NCBI RefSeq assembly: GCF_019703515.2 | Contig: NC_059348.1 | Span: forward strand, 20,231,656 to 20,295,655 | Length of the DNA stretch: 64,000 bases | Origin: Myxocyprinus asiaticus | Taxonomy: Eukaryota; Chordata; Actinopteri; Cypriniformes; Catostomidae | Reading direction: 5' to 3' | Part shown: piece by piece, positions 11,912-23,106 of the stretch | How positions within the stretch are numbered: the stretch's first letter is position 1 | How the letters are laid out: the number at the start of each line of letters is the position of its first letter | Notes under the pieces: model-generated | Seen by the model: only the letters and a program-made list of their open reading frames with translations | Told to the model about the DNA's origin: nothing | Databases searched by the model: none | Position numbers and translations under genes: made by a program

Positions 11912-12031
11912 GTGAGTGAGCTTTTTCTCTCTCTCTCTTTTTTGCGCTGTCGCTCCGTGTTGGCCTTTCCCTCGCCTTTTTTTTTTTGTTTGTTTGTTTT
12001 TATTTTGTTTTCCCCTCCTGTCTCCTCCCAG
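11912..12031 (+). other. Candidate intron inside the TRIM-like element
   Basis: A strong donor (CCG|GTGAGTGAG) is followed by a long pyrimidine-rich tract (CTCTCTCTCTTTTTT and T-runs) and an acceptor TCTCCTCCCAG at 12021-12031, giving a 120-base candidate intron. Splicing is inferred from sequence only. If real, a spliced leader was kept in an element with no visible protein. Confidence 0.45.
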
Positions 12032-12135
12032 GTCAAGGAAGATGGGGATGACCTAAGGCACGCCCCCCACCCCGGAGAGGAGGGGTGTGTACGTCATGCT
12101 GGGGGCTCCCCAGCCTGAGGCAACACAGGGACGAG

Positions 12136-12349
12136 TGTAGTGTGGAGGAGGGCGGGGCCGGGCGGAATGACGGATGCTAATGAGCGTGATGAGGCGAGCG
12201 AGGGATAAAGGCGACTGAAGACGGCAGCTCGAGAGAGAGCGAATTATGGGAAGCTGCCCTGTATGTGTTTGTGTGTCTTATTTAATTAAATATTATTTAC
12301 ATTGTTAAGCCGGTTCTCACCTCCTCCTTTCCTTTGTACCCCCTTTACA
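12136..12349 (+). repeat. 3' LTR of the TRIM-like element
   Basis: Direct repeat of 11337-11561, beginning TGTAGTGTGGAGGAGGGCGG and ending CCCCCTTTACA. It lacks about 11 bases present near the start of the 5' copy and carries scattered substitutions. Confidence 0.85.
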
Positions 12350-12354
12350 CTAAC

Positions 12355-14014
12355 AAATTTCAATAAATAGACTGAAAGAGTACAATAATAAAGAGATCAT
12401 TATCCTTAAATTAATCTTGCATCTCTCTCTTTCTCCGTTCAATGTAACCTGGTCATCATCCTCACTTGTATTAGTATCAGGTATCTATTCCCATCCCTTT
12501 CTCTTTCTGTGTGTTTCTAAGCTGTCCTTGCATCAGCTCTCTCTCTCTCTCTCTTAGCAGATGGCTGAAGCATCAACAGCAATGTCATTAAATCCCACTT
12601 CACCCACATACCCCCCTCCCACTGTTAGGGGATATTCTCCTGCTGCTGGGTCATAACAACATGACACAGACAGACAAGCATTCACCCCTACACTGTCTTC
12701 ATTCATGGACATTTTTCAGGACAAAAACAACTCTGTGCCAACATTTTACTCTGAATCAACAGGCTGTTTAACTGGACTGATCTAGTGTAGCACATGGCCT
12801 TACAGGAAAAAAAAAGTTTTATTGACATGATCCAATTCACATCTATTAAACAAAAGCTTAGTAAATCAATGCACAGGTTAACACCACATACGGTGCTCAC
12901 AGCAACACCAAGATATAGGATACTGAAACAAAAGGAGGAGATAAAAGAAAGGTGGAACAATGATGAAAAGAGAGAGTGGGTGTATGATACTGTCCATCAC
13001 CATGGTGCTTCTAACCAGTTCTCTCAGATCAAGCTTTAAAACAGGGTTATGTGATAACCCACATGACTGCTTACACGAGTATGGAAACCATATTTGGAGC
13101 CTATAGCCTGAGCTGCATACTAAACAGCAGCTGGTATAGCTATGTGCAGACTAATACAGTATCCAGCACTAACATCAGATTTCCAGAGTCTGCATGTTAC
13201 AAAGGAGATTTATTTTCTATATGCATTATCCCATGAATTAAAGCACACACACTTTCAAAATCAAGTTCAAGCCGGAATGGAAGAAAGAATTGTTGTTATT
13301 GATTTATTAGTCACTTCTTCTCTTCATAATGCCCAGAGGAGACAATCGGCCAAATTATTTGCTGATGATCCTTAGAGCTGATTTGTGCCTCAGTTACAGA
13401 CAAAGACGGAAGATGAATGAGGCCATTATAGTAAACAGAATCCTCTTTTTAGCAGTAAAAAGTGTCACAAACAGTGAGCAAGTGGGGGTTGTGGGGCTGC
13501 TCAATCACTTAAAACTTATACTGAAGATAAATAATAATCCATGTATGTATAAATCTGTTTGAATAGTCATATAAAAGTGCAACTTATTAACTTATACAAG
13601 TCGGAGGAAATATGTGTATATAACAGATGGAACATGTATAATGTGTCAAACAGTATGTATTTATGCACTTTAAAAGTATGACTAAAACAATGATTTGTCT
13701 TTTATTTATGCAGATATGCATAATACAATTTAACAACAGCAAATAAGTAAAACACTTATTTTACCCAATATTTACTCAAATCTACGTAAACAAACAAAAA
13801 ACAAAAAAAAACAAAAACTTGAAAACAGAAATTGTTTACCATCCATTCACTAATCTATTGATAGATTTGGGAACTGACACAAGGGAAATGTAAGACTTCT
13901 AATATCAGCCAAGCGAACACGAGTATCGGTCCATGCGATAATCGCATAAATGGTCAAATATTGGGCAATTAAATGGCCTTGCCAGTATATATATATCAGT
14001 CAATCACTAGAAAT
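12355..14014. other. No recognised gene or repeat
   Basis: The sequence is AT-rich with short CT-rich stretches (12540-12555). Several short open frames lie here, none with motifs I recognise. It may be single-copy intergenic DNA. Confidence 0.4.
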
Positions 14015-14277
14015 CGCCCCGGCCCCATCTCGAACAGCTCTCCTTGCCGGGCCCTTGTGGGCTGGCTATCCCGGGCCAATCGGAGTCCGCGGCACTGCGG
14101 AATCGTTACGTTTAGAGGTATTCGTTCAGTCATAATCCCACAGATGGTAGCTTCGCACCAGTGGCTCCTCAGCCAAGCACACACACCAAATGTCTGAACC
14201 TGCGGTTCCTCTCATACTGAGCAGGATTACTATTGCAACACATCATCAGTAGGGTAATACTAACCTGACTCACGACG
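14015..14277 (-). pseudogene. 28S rRNA 3'-region pseudogene
   Basis: The minus strand matches the conserved 3' region of vertebrate 28S rRNA: CGTCGTGAG, TACCCTACTGATGATGTG, GAGGAACCGCAGGTTCAGAC, ATTTGGTGTGTGTGCTTGGC, GCTACCATCTGTGGGATTAT, GACTGAACG, then a degenerate GC-rich end around TTGGCCCGGGATAGCC. It is a fragment of about 260 bp out of several kb and carries substitutions and small deletions. It is therefore a transposed piece, not a working rDNA unit. It ends abruptly against a G15 run. Confidence 0.9.
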
Positions 14278-14291
14278 GGGGGGGGGGGGGG
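14277..14291. repeat. G15 homopolymer
   Basis: Fifteen consecutive G directly abut the end of the 28S fragment. Such a run can form G-quadruplex structure and is prone to length error in assembly. Confidence 0.9.
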
Positions 14292-14332
14292 CTCATCTTT
14301 GTGAGCATCACTCAGGCAGAGTCCTACACTAG

Positions 14333-15436
14333 CTCCACATTAGGGGTGTAAATCGGACGTTTCATCATGATACGATCTTGTATCGATTCTCTTGGCCTGC
14401 GATCCAATATTTGCAGATACATCAAAGTCTTCCGTGATACGATTTCGGTTTGATTTAGGGCCCTGGGATCGATATTCCGATATTATGTGCCTATATTACG
14501 CAATTAAAACATTTTTGCCCTCAAATGCAACCAAAACATATTTTGAATATTTTATTGAGCTCTCTGAAGTGCAAATTTAGTCTTCACATTGGGACATCCA
14601 CAATAAAATAAGGTACTTCAGATGTTGAAAAAAATTATACAGATAATAATATAAAAAAATAACATCACACACAAGTGATCATCGTTTGATTACAGCTTAT
14701 TTTTCAGTTTAATCCAATTCAAAATACTTACATACCCATGACTTGTTTCCAACAGGAGAGTATGTGCTATCTGTGGTTTTCTTGGCTACAACTTCCACAG
14801 TTGTAATGAAAAATTCTGTTACAGTTAACTGGGATAAATGTTAGTAAGGGTGTTGATGTGTAAAGTCTTATAACTGATGCTGGAGCTGAGCAGGTGATTT
14901 CTCTTTCGCTCATTAGTGCAGTTCAGAATGTCGGCGTTGTAAAGATGTTTCACATTGGTTGAATTTCTCCATGGTACTTTTAAATAGCAAATTCTCATGT
15001 AAAATTAAAATGGGTCACATGCACAACAATATCGATGGAAGCCCGAATTAGTCCCGCATGTGAGCTGCTCTGCGTTTGTCACGAGAGCTCGCATTTTAAG
15101 GAGCGCCCCACACTGATATCCTGTCACTGGTCTGGAGCTCGTGTTTCGCGGGAAGCCCAGTTGATGCGTGCACGGATAGCAGAGCGCTGCGCACATCCTT
15201 GTCCCACATGAAAAGTGTATTTAGTGCTCATAAACTGAAATGAATGTAATAAGATTGCTTCATTGCCTGACAGAAATGCATACGGACGTGGCTGACATGA
15301 GTATTAAAATAAAGGTGCATCTTAAAAAAAAAATTCTAAATCAATATTTACACGTTGTATTGATAACATTGGATCATTGGTTATTGGATCGATGCATCAA
15401 TCCAGATCGATGGATCGTTACACCCCTACTCCAGAT
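14333..15436. mobile_element. hAT element, non-autonomous (1088 bp)
   Basis: The element spans 14341-15428. It begins TAGGGGTGTAAATCGGAC and ends GGATCGTTACACCCCTA, forming terminal inverted repeats. Flanks are CTCCACAT (14333-14340) and CTCCAGAT (15429-15436), an 8-bp target duplication with one mismatch, as expected for hAT. The interior is rich in GATCGAT-type words near both ends and has no transposase I can recognise. Confidence 0.85.
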
Positions 15437-15844
15437 ACTCATTAAACAAAACTCTTAACTCAAGAACAAAATATTTGATTGGCTCATATGGTATGTGGGC
15501 TTAACTGGGTCACTTCCCCCATTTAGTTTAAACTTAATTATCCATTCAATTTCTCATAGAATGGAAATTTGTCTTTGACACTAGCATAAAAAGATGACAA
15601 ACATCATACATATGCACACAAAATACCCACATATTTCATACAAGCATAGGTGCACATAGAAGACAGGTGTATAGATTAAGCTAACAACAGAATTTTAAAA
15701 ATACTTCCAAACAATACAAATAATAATTGATAAATGAATCAAACAACAGAAGAATAACAGCACAACACCAACCATCATACTTAAATAGTAATAATGACTC
15801 CACTTAAAAAATAGTCCTATTTAAAATAATCACTGCCATTGGAA
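15437..15844. other. AT-rich stretch beyond the LINE 3' end
   Basis: No gene is seen. It may include 3' untranslated sequence of the minus-strand LINE that follows, but the 3' terminus of that LINE is not clear. Confidence 0.3.
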
Positions 15845-16795
15845 CAAAGGATATTTTAATATAATTTTTTTTTTTTTTCTGGCAATAGGAATTTACGGCC
15901 GGATGGGAGCATCTCAAAAGCAGAATGAAGGGGATGAGTATGGTCCTTATATATCTCAATTGCCTTTTTTTCCCTCACCATGAAACAAGAAAATAAGTCC
16001 TAGAGTGCAAATTGTTTAAGTCCAATGATCTTACTTGCCTGGTTAATATCTTGCAATAGTTTGTTCTTTTGTTTAACTGTAAGATTTCCATACCATGAGA
16101 CAATATTAAATGTTAAAATGCTTTCAATCATTGATCTATAAAACCATGGTTAAGGTATGTGTACTAATGTTAAATTAGTAATGTTAAAGAGTTTGTCAAT
16201 TATTGTACCAATGTATTTAAAATTTGACACCTGCTCCACATCCTGACCCTTAACTCCAATTAGTTTATTAGTGGGGCCAGTGCTACACGCTGTTGTATAG
16301 CTCTCTAGACATAGCTCTTTTGTCTTTGTAATATTAAGATGCAAAAAACTGTTATCAAACCAGGAGACAAGGCTGTCAATACACTCGAAAAAAGAGATGT
16401 TCACATCCTCCTGACAAGAAACCAGAGCCACATCATCAGCATACTTAAGGGAAAGATTACTGTTATTGAATAGCAGTTCATTGATGTATGTAGAAAACAA
16501 CAGAGGAGATAATACACATCCCTGAGGAATGCCAGTATTTAAGACCAGACAGTCAGACAGGATGTTGTCAATACAAACTCACGGAGGCCGTTCTCTCAGG
16601 AATTCTCTAATCCAAAGGACCAACCAACTACAGACACCTACATCTCGTAGGCGCTTTAGAAGGAGATGGGGCTTAACAGTATTGCAGGCCTAAGAAAAGT
16701 CCATGAAGAGAATTTTAACATAAGTGTTCGTTTTATCCAAGTGCTGTTGAACTTTACCTAAAAGGGTGAGAGAAGCCCGAACCTGACCCAGAATT
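15845..16795 (-). mobile_element. L2/Rex1-type LINE fragment, inactive
   Basis: On the minus strand, reverse-transcriptase blocks appear in order: ILFMDFS, LRDVGVCSWLVLWIREFL, NTGIPQGCVLSPLLFSTYIN, LKYADDVALV (catalytic YADD intact), FLHLNITKTKELCL, VSNFKYIGTIID, RSMIESILTFNIVSWYGNLT and HSAFEMLPSGRKF. These fit the L2/CR1/Rex1 group. A stop lies just before VCIDN near 16580, and a segment is missing after TIID. The endonuclease domain is absent. Confidence 0.75.
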
Positions 16796-17984
16796 GCTCA
16801 CTCCCTTTATAATTTATTTTCCAAGCATGTGAATTTGTTGCAATAGGCTGTATTTTATGTAAGCATCATAGACAACATTCGTCACAGTATAGTATCAATA
16901 AATATACAGTTTTAACAAGGCACAGTGGCTCCTCAGCACAGTAGAGCAAAAGGGGGAAAAAAAAACATTGACCTACTGTTTATCAAGCAGGGAAACTTTA
17001 CCGGGTGCAGAACAACCTGGAATCATGTGTAACAGTGCAACAGTCACATGAAGTCCTCTACGCAGCTTGAAAATCTTCAGAACAATAAATCTTTGTGACA
17101 CCTGTGCTAAAAAGAGTATCTTGAGATGAGTTTATAAATAGGTTCTTTTTAACTTGACACAATGTCTAAAAAATTTGGCAGTCCTGTGCGAGATGCTGAA
17201 AAAAAAAATTTGAAATGTGGCTGTTTACATAGAAAAAATAACTGAAAAATAGCACAGATGCATGCAAAAAGAAAAAACATTTAAAGTGAAAAACCCCTAA
17301 CTTGTCTGTCTGTGCATGTCTATGAGTGAGTGTGTGCGTGAAACGTATATTATGTATATATATTTTTTTAATTATTATTATTAATAACAAACCTGAATCT
17401 GACTCAAAGCCATACTTGGATCAACTGAACCGAAACGGACCCAAAACTGGTGGTTTGACGGGTTTTGTCAGACTCGGGTCAGGTTGCAGTCCTTATGCAG
17501 TGTAGACAGCTTTGTCAAACAGCCCTCTATATTGCGAGTAAATCACTCACATATGCAAGTAAATTACAAGCTATGCGACTAAAATATGTCTGTTATAAGC
17601 CACTGGCAAGTAAATATTAACATTTCACTCGCCAATGATTGAGTTGTGAAGTGTCAAAGCACCAAGATCCTTTTACTGGTTCAGCCTCGTCTTTCCCTGC
17701 ATGCTGTGTCTCATGAGTGTGCAGGAAAAAATGTTTGTCTCATTCAGTTGAACTCCAAGCGCCTCATGGAACCACACCGCAGACGTCATCAGAGCAGCTC
17801 TCTTGAGAGTGTGTGAAGATGAACCACATCTAAAGAGCTCCGATGTTCGTGCCGTTTACAGACTCGCGTGAAAATATAAGGAGGTATAAACTTAATTTAA
17901 TAGCGAATGTAAAACACTCCAGTTTTACTTTAATTTAACGACCATGTAATGGCAAATGTCCATGGTCACTGCGGGTTCATACAG
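16796..17984. other. No gene; AT-rich
   Basis: Nothing is recognised with confidence. Bases 17500-17660 (TATATTGCGAGTAAATCACTC onward) resemble the decayed edge of a dispersed element, but no partner end was found. Confidence 0.3.
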
Positions 17985-18980
17985 GTGTAAATGGCCATCT
18001 CCTCTATTTCTGTGGAGATAATAACTTGCAAGAAACAGAATCTCAAAGTCTTTCATCATTTGAAACAAGGGCTTGTGAGTTAATCAGAGAGCCTTAAAAT
18101 AATGTGTGAAGTGAAGAATTTAAGGCAGAAATATAATATAATATAATTAATATATTATAATATAATAGTGTTGTCAAAAGTACTGGTACTTCGGTACCAA
18201 GTCGATACTAAAATAAATAAAGATGTAACGATACCAGTGTTTCTGCAGTAACGAAGCACGACTCAATCTGGTACCAGCGCACAATGACACACGACTGCTT
18301 TAAAATGCTCATTTTGAATGCGTGCTCTGTTACTCCTTACACTGAAATGGCCAATTAATCAAATTAAAATCATAACATGTCCTAGTGTGATTTAATAAAC
18401 AGCTAAAGGCTGCAATCTTAGTGTGGAAGAGCTGCATAATTTGAATGAATGTATAAATCCGACCGTTCATCCACATTGAGAATCATTCACGTTGTATCAG
18501 ATGACAGAGCAGAGCACTAATCTACTGTGAACCACGCAGCACATGTAAACTATATAATTAAATTACAGCATTTGCGCTTTAATCTCAACTCAACTTTAAA
18601 CTTTTAACTTTAAAACAACAGAGTTGACCAAAGTGCTTCACAGTACTATAATTTAAAACATAACATTTAAAAATGACCACATACACAAACACCAGTAATC
18701 TAAAACACAAAATACAAACATGATGATATTGACGATGTCTTACAATGATCCCGATGCAGACTGCGAACAGACGATGATCGACAATATCGGGAAATGGAAA
18801 AACCATGGATCTGGAAAGTCGGCAAATATATTAAACAGTGACCAGGGTGTGAAACTAGCACCCGCCACCCGCCAAATGCAACAAGGCTGAATCCAGTTAG
18901 CGAGCACCTCGTCCAAATGTATTTCATGTGCAGGTAATTTTGCTCTTTTATCCACAACAGGCGGGCAACCTGCAAGATGT
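17985..18980 (+). repeat. Dispersed repeat B and a hAT-like left end
   Basis: Bases 17985-18120 are one copy of repeat B, also seen at 44185-44370 (same strand) and 29120-29250 (opposite strand). Shared words include GGGTTCATACA, AAGGGCTYRTRRGTTTAATC-type sequence and ACAGAATCTCAAA. Near 18167 a hAT-like terminus begins AGTGTTGTCAAAAGTACTGG, with GGTACTTCGGTACC just after. No right end was matched. Confidence 0.4.
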
Positions 18981-18989
18981 CTCGGAGCG

Positions 18990-19500
18990 ACACATGACAA
19001 GAAATGCTTTTAGTCACAAAGACATGCTCTTGAAGAAGCACACTATTATATTTTTAAGAACAGACAAAAGAAAAGCCGTAAATGCTTGTGTCTGATTCAC
19101 TGTTTGTTCAGAGGCATGTCGCATGTCGGTCTGCATCGCAAGCCTGTCTCGTGGAACAAGTGCATGTAAAGAATTTGCAAGAATAATGCCATCTATGAGA
19201 ATGCTGTGAATTATCTCCGATCATCTCGCTTTATTTCCACGTGGTAAGCATGTGAACGCAACTCTGCAGGTTCAGTAATATATATCTTTGTATTAAACAA
19301 ACAAAAGACAAAAGTGATTAAATCATAAAATAATATAAGACCCGTTCACCTTGAACCTAAAATTTAGTTTAATTTTATTTTCTTTAGGCAGCATTTACTG
19401 TTTTACCAAAACGCAATACAAACACAAATTCGATAAGAACACACATTTGGCAGCATTATTTTGGGAACACAAGGGAATTTATTAGGCTTTATTATTATTA
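18990..19500 (+). repeat. Dispersed repeat A, copy 2
   Basis: This copy shares a 33-base identical stretch (around TTTTTAAGAACAGACAAAAG) with the reverse complement of 39880-39915. Similarity continues through TGAACCTGCAGAGTT, AAAGTGATTAAATCATAAA and TTCACCTTGAACCTAAAATT counterparts. The strand is opposite to the 39430-39960 copy, so the two form an inverted pair about 20 kb apart. No coding capacity is recognised. Confidence 0.65.
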
Positions 19501-20039
19501 TTATTATTATTATCTTTACATATATGATTGTCTATAGTTCTTAATCTGTAGGTTATTAACAATTTTTTAATAAAGCTAAAATGTGATTAGAATGGCATGG
19601 CAAAATATAAAATAAATGTACAATATACTATATTAATTGAAGTCAAATATATGAAGAGGCCCCCTTTCTCGGTTTGTTTAATATGTTTTTCAGCTGCATT
19701 ACGCTTACATGTCGTCAAAAGTCTGGTAAGTAAAAACAAAACAAAAAATATGGTGATTTTTTCTCCAACATGACCGTAGAGGGTTGTTTGTTGATTTTAC
19801 CAGAAAGTTTCTAATTATGTGCATTGCACCACTGACTTGCAGTGTGGAGGTGGTGTAACACTATTTGTGTTTAAAATGTTAACTTTTGTACAGTTCATTA
19901 TTTATGTTGAGCCACAGAAGTACAGTTGCAATCAAAATTATTCAACCCCCCTGACCAGCAATACATTCTGGTGATCAACACATCAACTAAAACCTCAGTA
20001 AACAGTCAAAGTAAGTTTTATTTATACACATTTCAGTGA

Positions 20040-20640
20040 TTTTGAGAACAATGAGTTCAGTTTACCCAAATTTTGCATCCTTGGTGTTATTGTCTTGCTG
20101 GAAAGTCCAGTGATCACAGAGCTTCAATTTACACACTGAAGGCATCACATTTTTCATGCCAAAATGGCCTGATGCCTGAAAGAATCCATGGTGTCAGTCA
20201 CATAATCAGTATAGCCGTTTCTTGCAGCCGCAAAACACCCCCATAACAGGACTGACCCATCTCCATGCTTGATTGTGGGGATGGTGTCATTCTTGTCATC
20301 TTACTCCAGACGTACTGCTGACCCATGGGTCTAAAACTCATTTTCAGTTTAGTGTCATACGTCTATAAAACCTTCTTCCAGGACTCCACAGGTCTTTCCT
20401 ATTACTTCTTGAATATTCAAGTCAACATTTCCCTTGGTGAAGTTTTGCTTTCTTCCACACCCCAAGAAGGTTGCTGTTGTACCATATTTAAAAAATGTAT
20501 GAATGGTGCTGCCAACTTTGTCTATTGGAAATTGAAGTTCCTTGGAAATGTACTTTTAGCCATGATCTTTCTTGTGTAATGAAATAATCTCCTCAATTAG
20601 CTATTGAGACAGCTTATTTTTAATTGCATTTTTTGCATAG
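20040..20640 (-). pseudogene. Tc1-like transposase remnant
   Basis: Minus-strand translation in shifting frames gives an N-terminal segment (FKYGTTATFLGCGRKQNFTK, the region between the DNA-binding helices), TIKHGDGSVLLWGCFAAARN (the conserved Gly-rich block before the second catalytic Asp) and DHWTFQQDNNTKDAKF (second Asp block, normally QQDNDPKH). Stops and frameshifts separate them, and the C-terminal Glu block is missing. It is inactive. Confidence 0.75.
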
Positions 20641-20682
20641 AAATACATTTTTGCTTACAACGCTAAACGTACATTTTAAAAC

Positions 20683-22610
20683 TTAACTCTCAGGGGTCGA
20701 CGGACGCACCAGCGCGTCCTACTGGATTTTTTCCTCATAACAGCAGAAACAACTTAAAATACTGTCATTTTTGGGCATACAGATAAGTGTAAGACATCAT
20801 TAGAGACTACAAAGGGTCTACTTTTATTTGTTTACACTCACAATAACAACAAAACCTTGTGCTTCTGTAAAATAAAGAAAATAAACAGGGTGCGCTTTCA
20901 GCCGTCTCTGCCTCTGCGAGCATCTTTCTGAAACACGTCACAAAAATGAACTGAAACTCAGCGAATTCTTATCAGACAAACATGAAACATTTGTCTAAAG
21001 AAAGCTTAACATGTCTACTTTTAAATAAAACAATTCAAATTTAAAAAAAATATTATCCTGCAATGTAATCTGTATGAAACAAAGCGATGTACAGTTTCTC
21101 CTGGCTCAGCTAATTATTGCTAATGTGATCACACCCACCAACAGAGGGCGCTATTCATTCGGTAATGTGCTGAGGTGATCAATGCAAATGGTAAACGCCC
21201 CCAACAATGCCTTAAAAAACATCAAGTTCATCATCAGATTCATTCACTTTCCTGCGCATTTGGAAGATGGCACGCTACACAGGTGAGGAAGAGTTCACAT
21301 TTTCCTCAGAAGAAGAGTGGGACTCCGATGAACGTTTGCATTTTGAAGAGTGACTTGATCCAGCCGAGGATACAATTTCGGATGAGTAAGTCTTTACTTA
21401 CATTAGTTGACATGCTATTTTATATAAACGTACATATTTTACTAGTTGGACTATTTCCAGACTTGCCAGCCAGTATTCAAATTATTGAAATTTTAAATAT
21501 GTCCCAATAGGCAAGTTTTAGTTACATTTTAAATGTTGTTTCACCTAAAGCAGGTATTTAAATTGTACACTGTATGATATCAATATGATATGTAATATGA
21601 TATAAAAATAATATGAATGTTTAGATTATATTTTAACCAGTGTTTCTGCTGCCTCATTATCATCAAAAAAGCTTGTGCTTGCAAATATATGTTTGGGTGT
21701 AAATGTGTAAAATGTGCTGTAAATATGCCCATATTAGAAAATCAGCATATTAGAATGATTACTGAAGGATCATGTGACACTGATGACTGCAGTAATGATG
21801 CTGAAAATTCAGCTTTGATCACAGGAATAAATTGCATTTTACAATATATTCAAATAGAAAACAGTTATTTTAAATTGTAAAAATATTTCACAATATCACT
21901 GTTTTTGCTGCATTTTAGATCAAATAAATGCAGCCTTGGTGAGCAGAAGAGACTTCTTTTAAAAACATTAAAAAATCTTACCGATCTAAAACTTTTAAAC
22001 GGTAGTGTAGGTCTAAAATTTTTAAGTCTTTATGTAAAGAAAATGTATAGTCAGATTACTTTTAACTTAAACTTGATTTTATGAATAAGCTACAAACAAT
22101 ACATTCAATCATTAAGTCGCCTCACATTCATTCTCTCTCAGGAGGGGTCTTTGTCTCCTCAGGTGTGAATCACATCAATATTCATGATCATCCACGCCTC
22201 CTCGCATATGGCCTAACACTAAAACTGTCTTACAAAAGTTAAATGACTATATTGTTTTGTATGAATGAGTGATCAGGATGGTTTTCACATCATTTTGTAG
22301 CAAAAACTCTAGGCTACAAGATCCAGTTCTCAAAAGTCTTGTGAACAAATGTTTAGTATGTGTTATATGGCCTTATTTCAGTGACTTAATTTAAGTTTTT
22401 TCAAAAACCATGCATAAACGTTATTTTCTCAAATATACAAACATGTACATACATGTTGCTCACATATTATTGTAGCCCAGTTTGATCTGAATACAGTGTT
22501 ATCAGACTTTAGCCATTAATATGTTTTTAAGCAACTGAAAAAAGCACAAATGTCAAGGCATGTCAAAACTTCTCCAGGGCCCAAAACACCCTCAGACCCC
22601 AGAGGGTTAA
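20683..22610 (+). mobile_element. piggyBac-like element inside the Tc1
   Basis: TTAA occurs at 20683-20686 and 22607-22610. The ends between them are inverted: left CTCTCAGGGGTCGACGGACG, right (complement) CCCTCTGGGGTCTGAGGGTG. TTAA duplication and these termini fit piggyBac. The 1920-bp element carries a remnant of a transposase start at 21266-21388 and no further recognisable domain. It lies within the 5' part of the Tc1 transposase region. Confidence 0.75.
21266..21388 (+). pseudogene. piggyBac transposase N-terminal remnant
   Basis: From an ATG near 21266 the frame reads MARYTGEEEFTFSSEEEWDS then DERLHFEE and a TGA, continuing in frame as LDPAEDTISDE up to a donor-like GTAAGT. A short basic start followed by a strongly acidic stretch is typical of piggyBac-family transposase N-termini. 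The catalytic DDD domain is not found. It is inactivated by the stop. Confidence 0.5.
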
Positions 22611-23106
22611 ATAAGTGCCATTGCAGATTGATGACTTAATTTTGCTTTAAAACAATTACTTGTGTAGCCTTACATATTTAAGAAACAGCTACATGCAATA
22701 GGGGCTGAATAATTATGACATGGCTGTATTTTTAAAAAAATCTTGCTATTTAGAAATATAAGGTTATATACTCACACTATGAATGTGTCACTCAACTGAT
22801 ATAGATGTAAAGTAAAAAAAAATTCTGGGTCATCAGAAATGCTTACCTTTGTAAATCCTTACTGTCTTGGGGGGGTTGAATAATTTCGATTGCAACTGTA
22901 TAACAAGTTATACTAGTATATAGGCTTAGCAATTTACTGTTTATTCATTACATTTAGGCCTAGTCTTAGCATCTTTTTGAAGATCTCCTGGGAGTGTAAG
23001 AAAAATAAATACACATTCATGGGTGGCATGTTGAACCACAATTTAGAAGAGCCCTAATATGTTGCCACCAAAAGCAGTGAAAATAGACATGTAATTAGAA
23101 TGTGAT

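Larger units (their letters stand above)
11332..12354 (+). mobile_element. Miniature LTR retrotransposon (TRIM-like)
   Basis: Two direct repeats, 11337-11561 (225 bp) and 12136-12349 (214 bp), both begin TGTAG and end CCCCCTTTACA, giving TG...CA termini. A perfect 5-bp target duplication CTAAC flanks them at 11332-11336 and 12350-12354. The 574-bp interior is GC-rich and encodes no gag or pol that I can see, so the element would depend on another element. The LTRs differ at many positions and by an indel, so the insertion is not recent. Related LTR fragments occur at 35415-35534 and about 37190-37287. Confidence 0.9.
19921..22900 (-). mobile_element. Tc1-like transposon, decayed, interrupted
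   Basis: Terminal inverted repeats CAGTTGCAATCAAAATTATT (from 19923) and the complement CAGTTGCAATCGAAATTATT (ending 22898) are followed on both sides by runs of C. TA flanks both ends (19921-19922 and 22899-22900), the Tc1/mariner duplication. The element encodes a broken transposase on the minus strand at its left and contains a piggyBac-like insertion (20683-22610). Without that insertion it would be about 1.05 kb. Confidence 0.9.
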
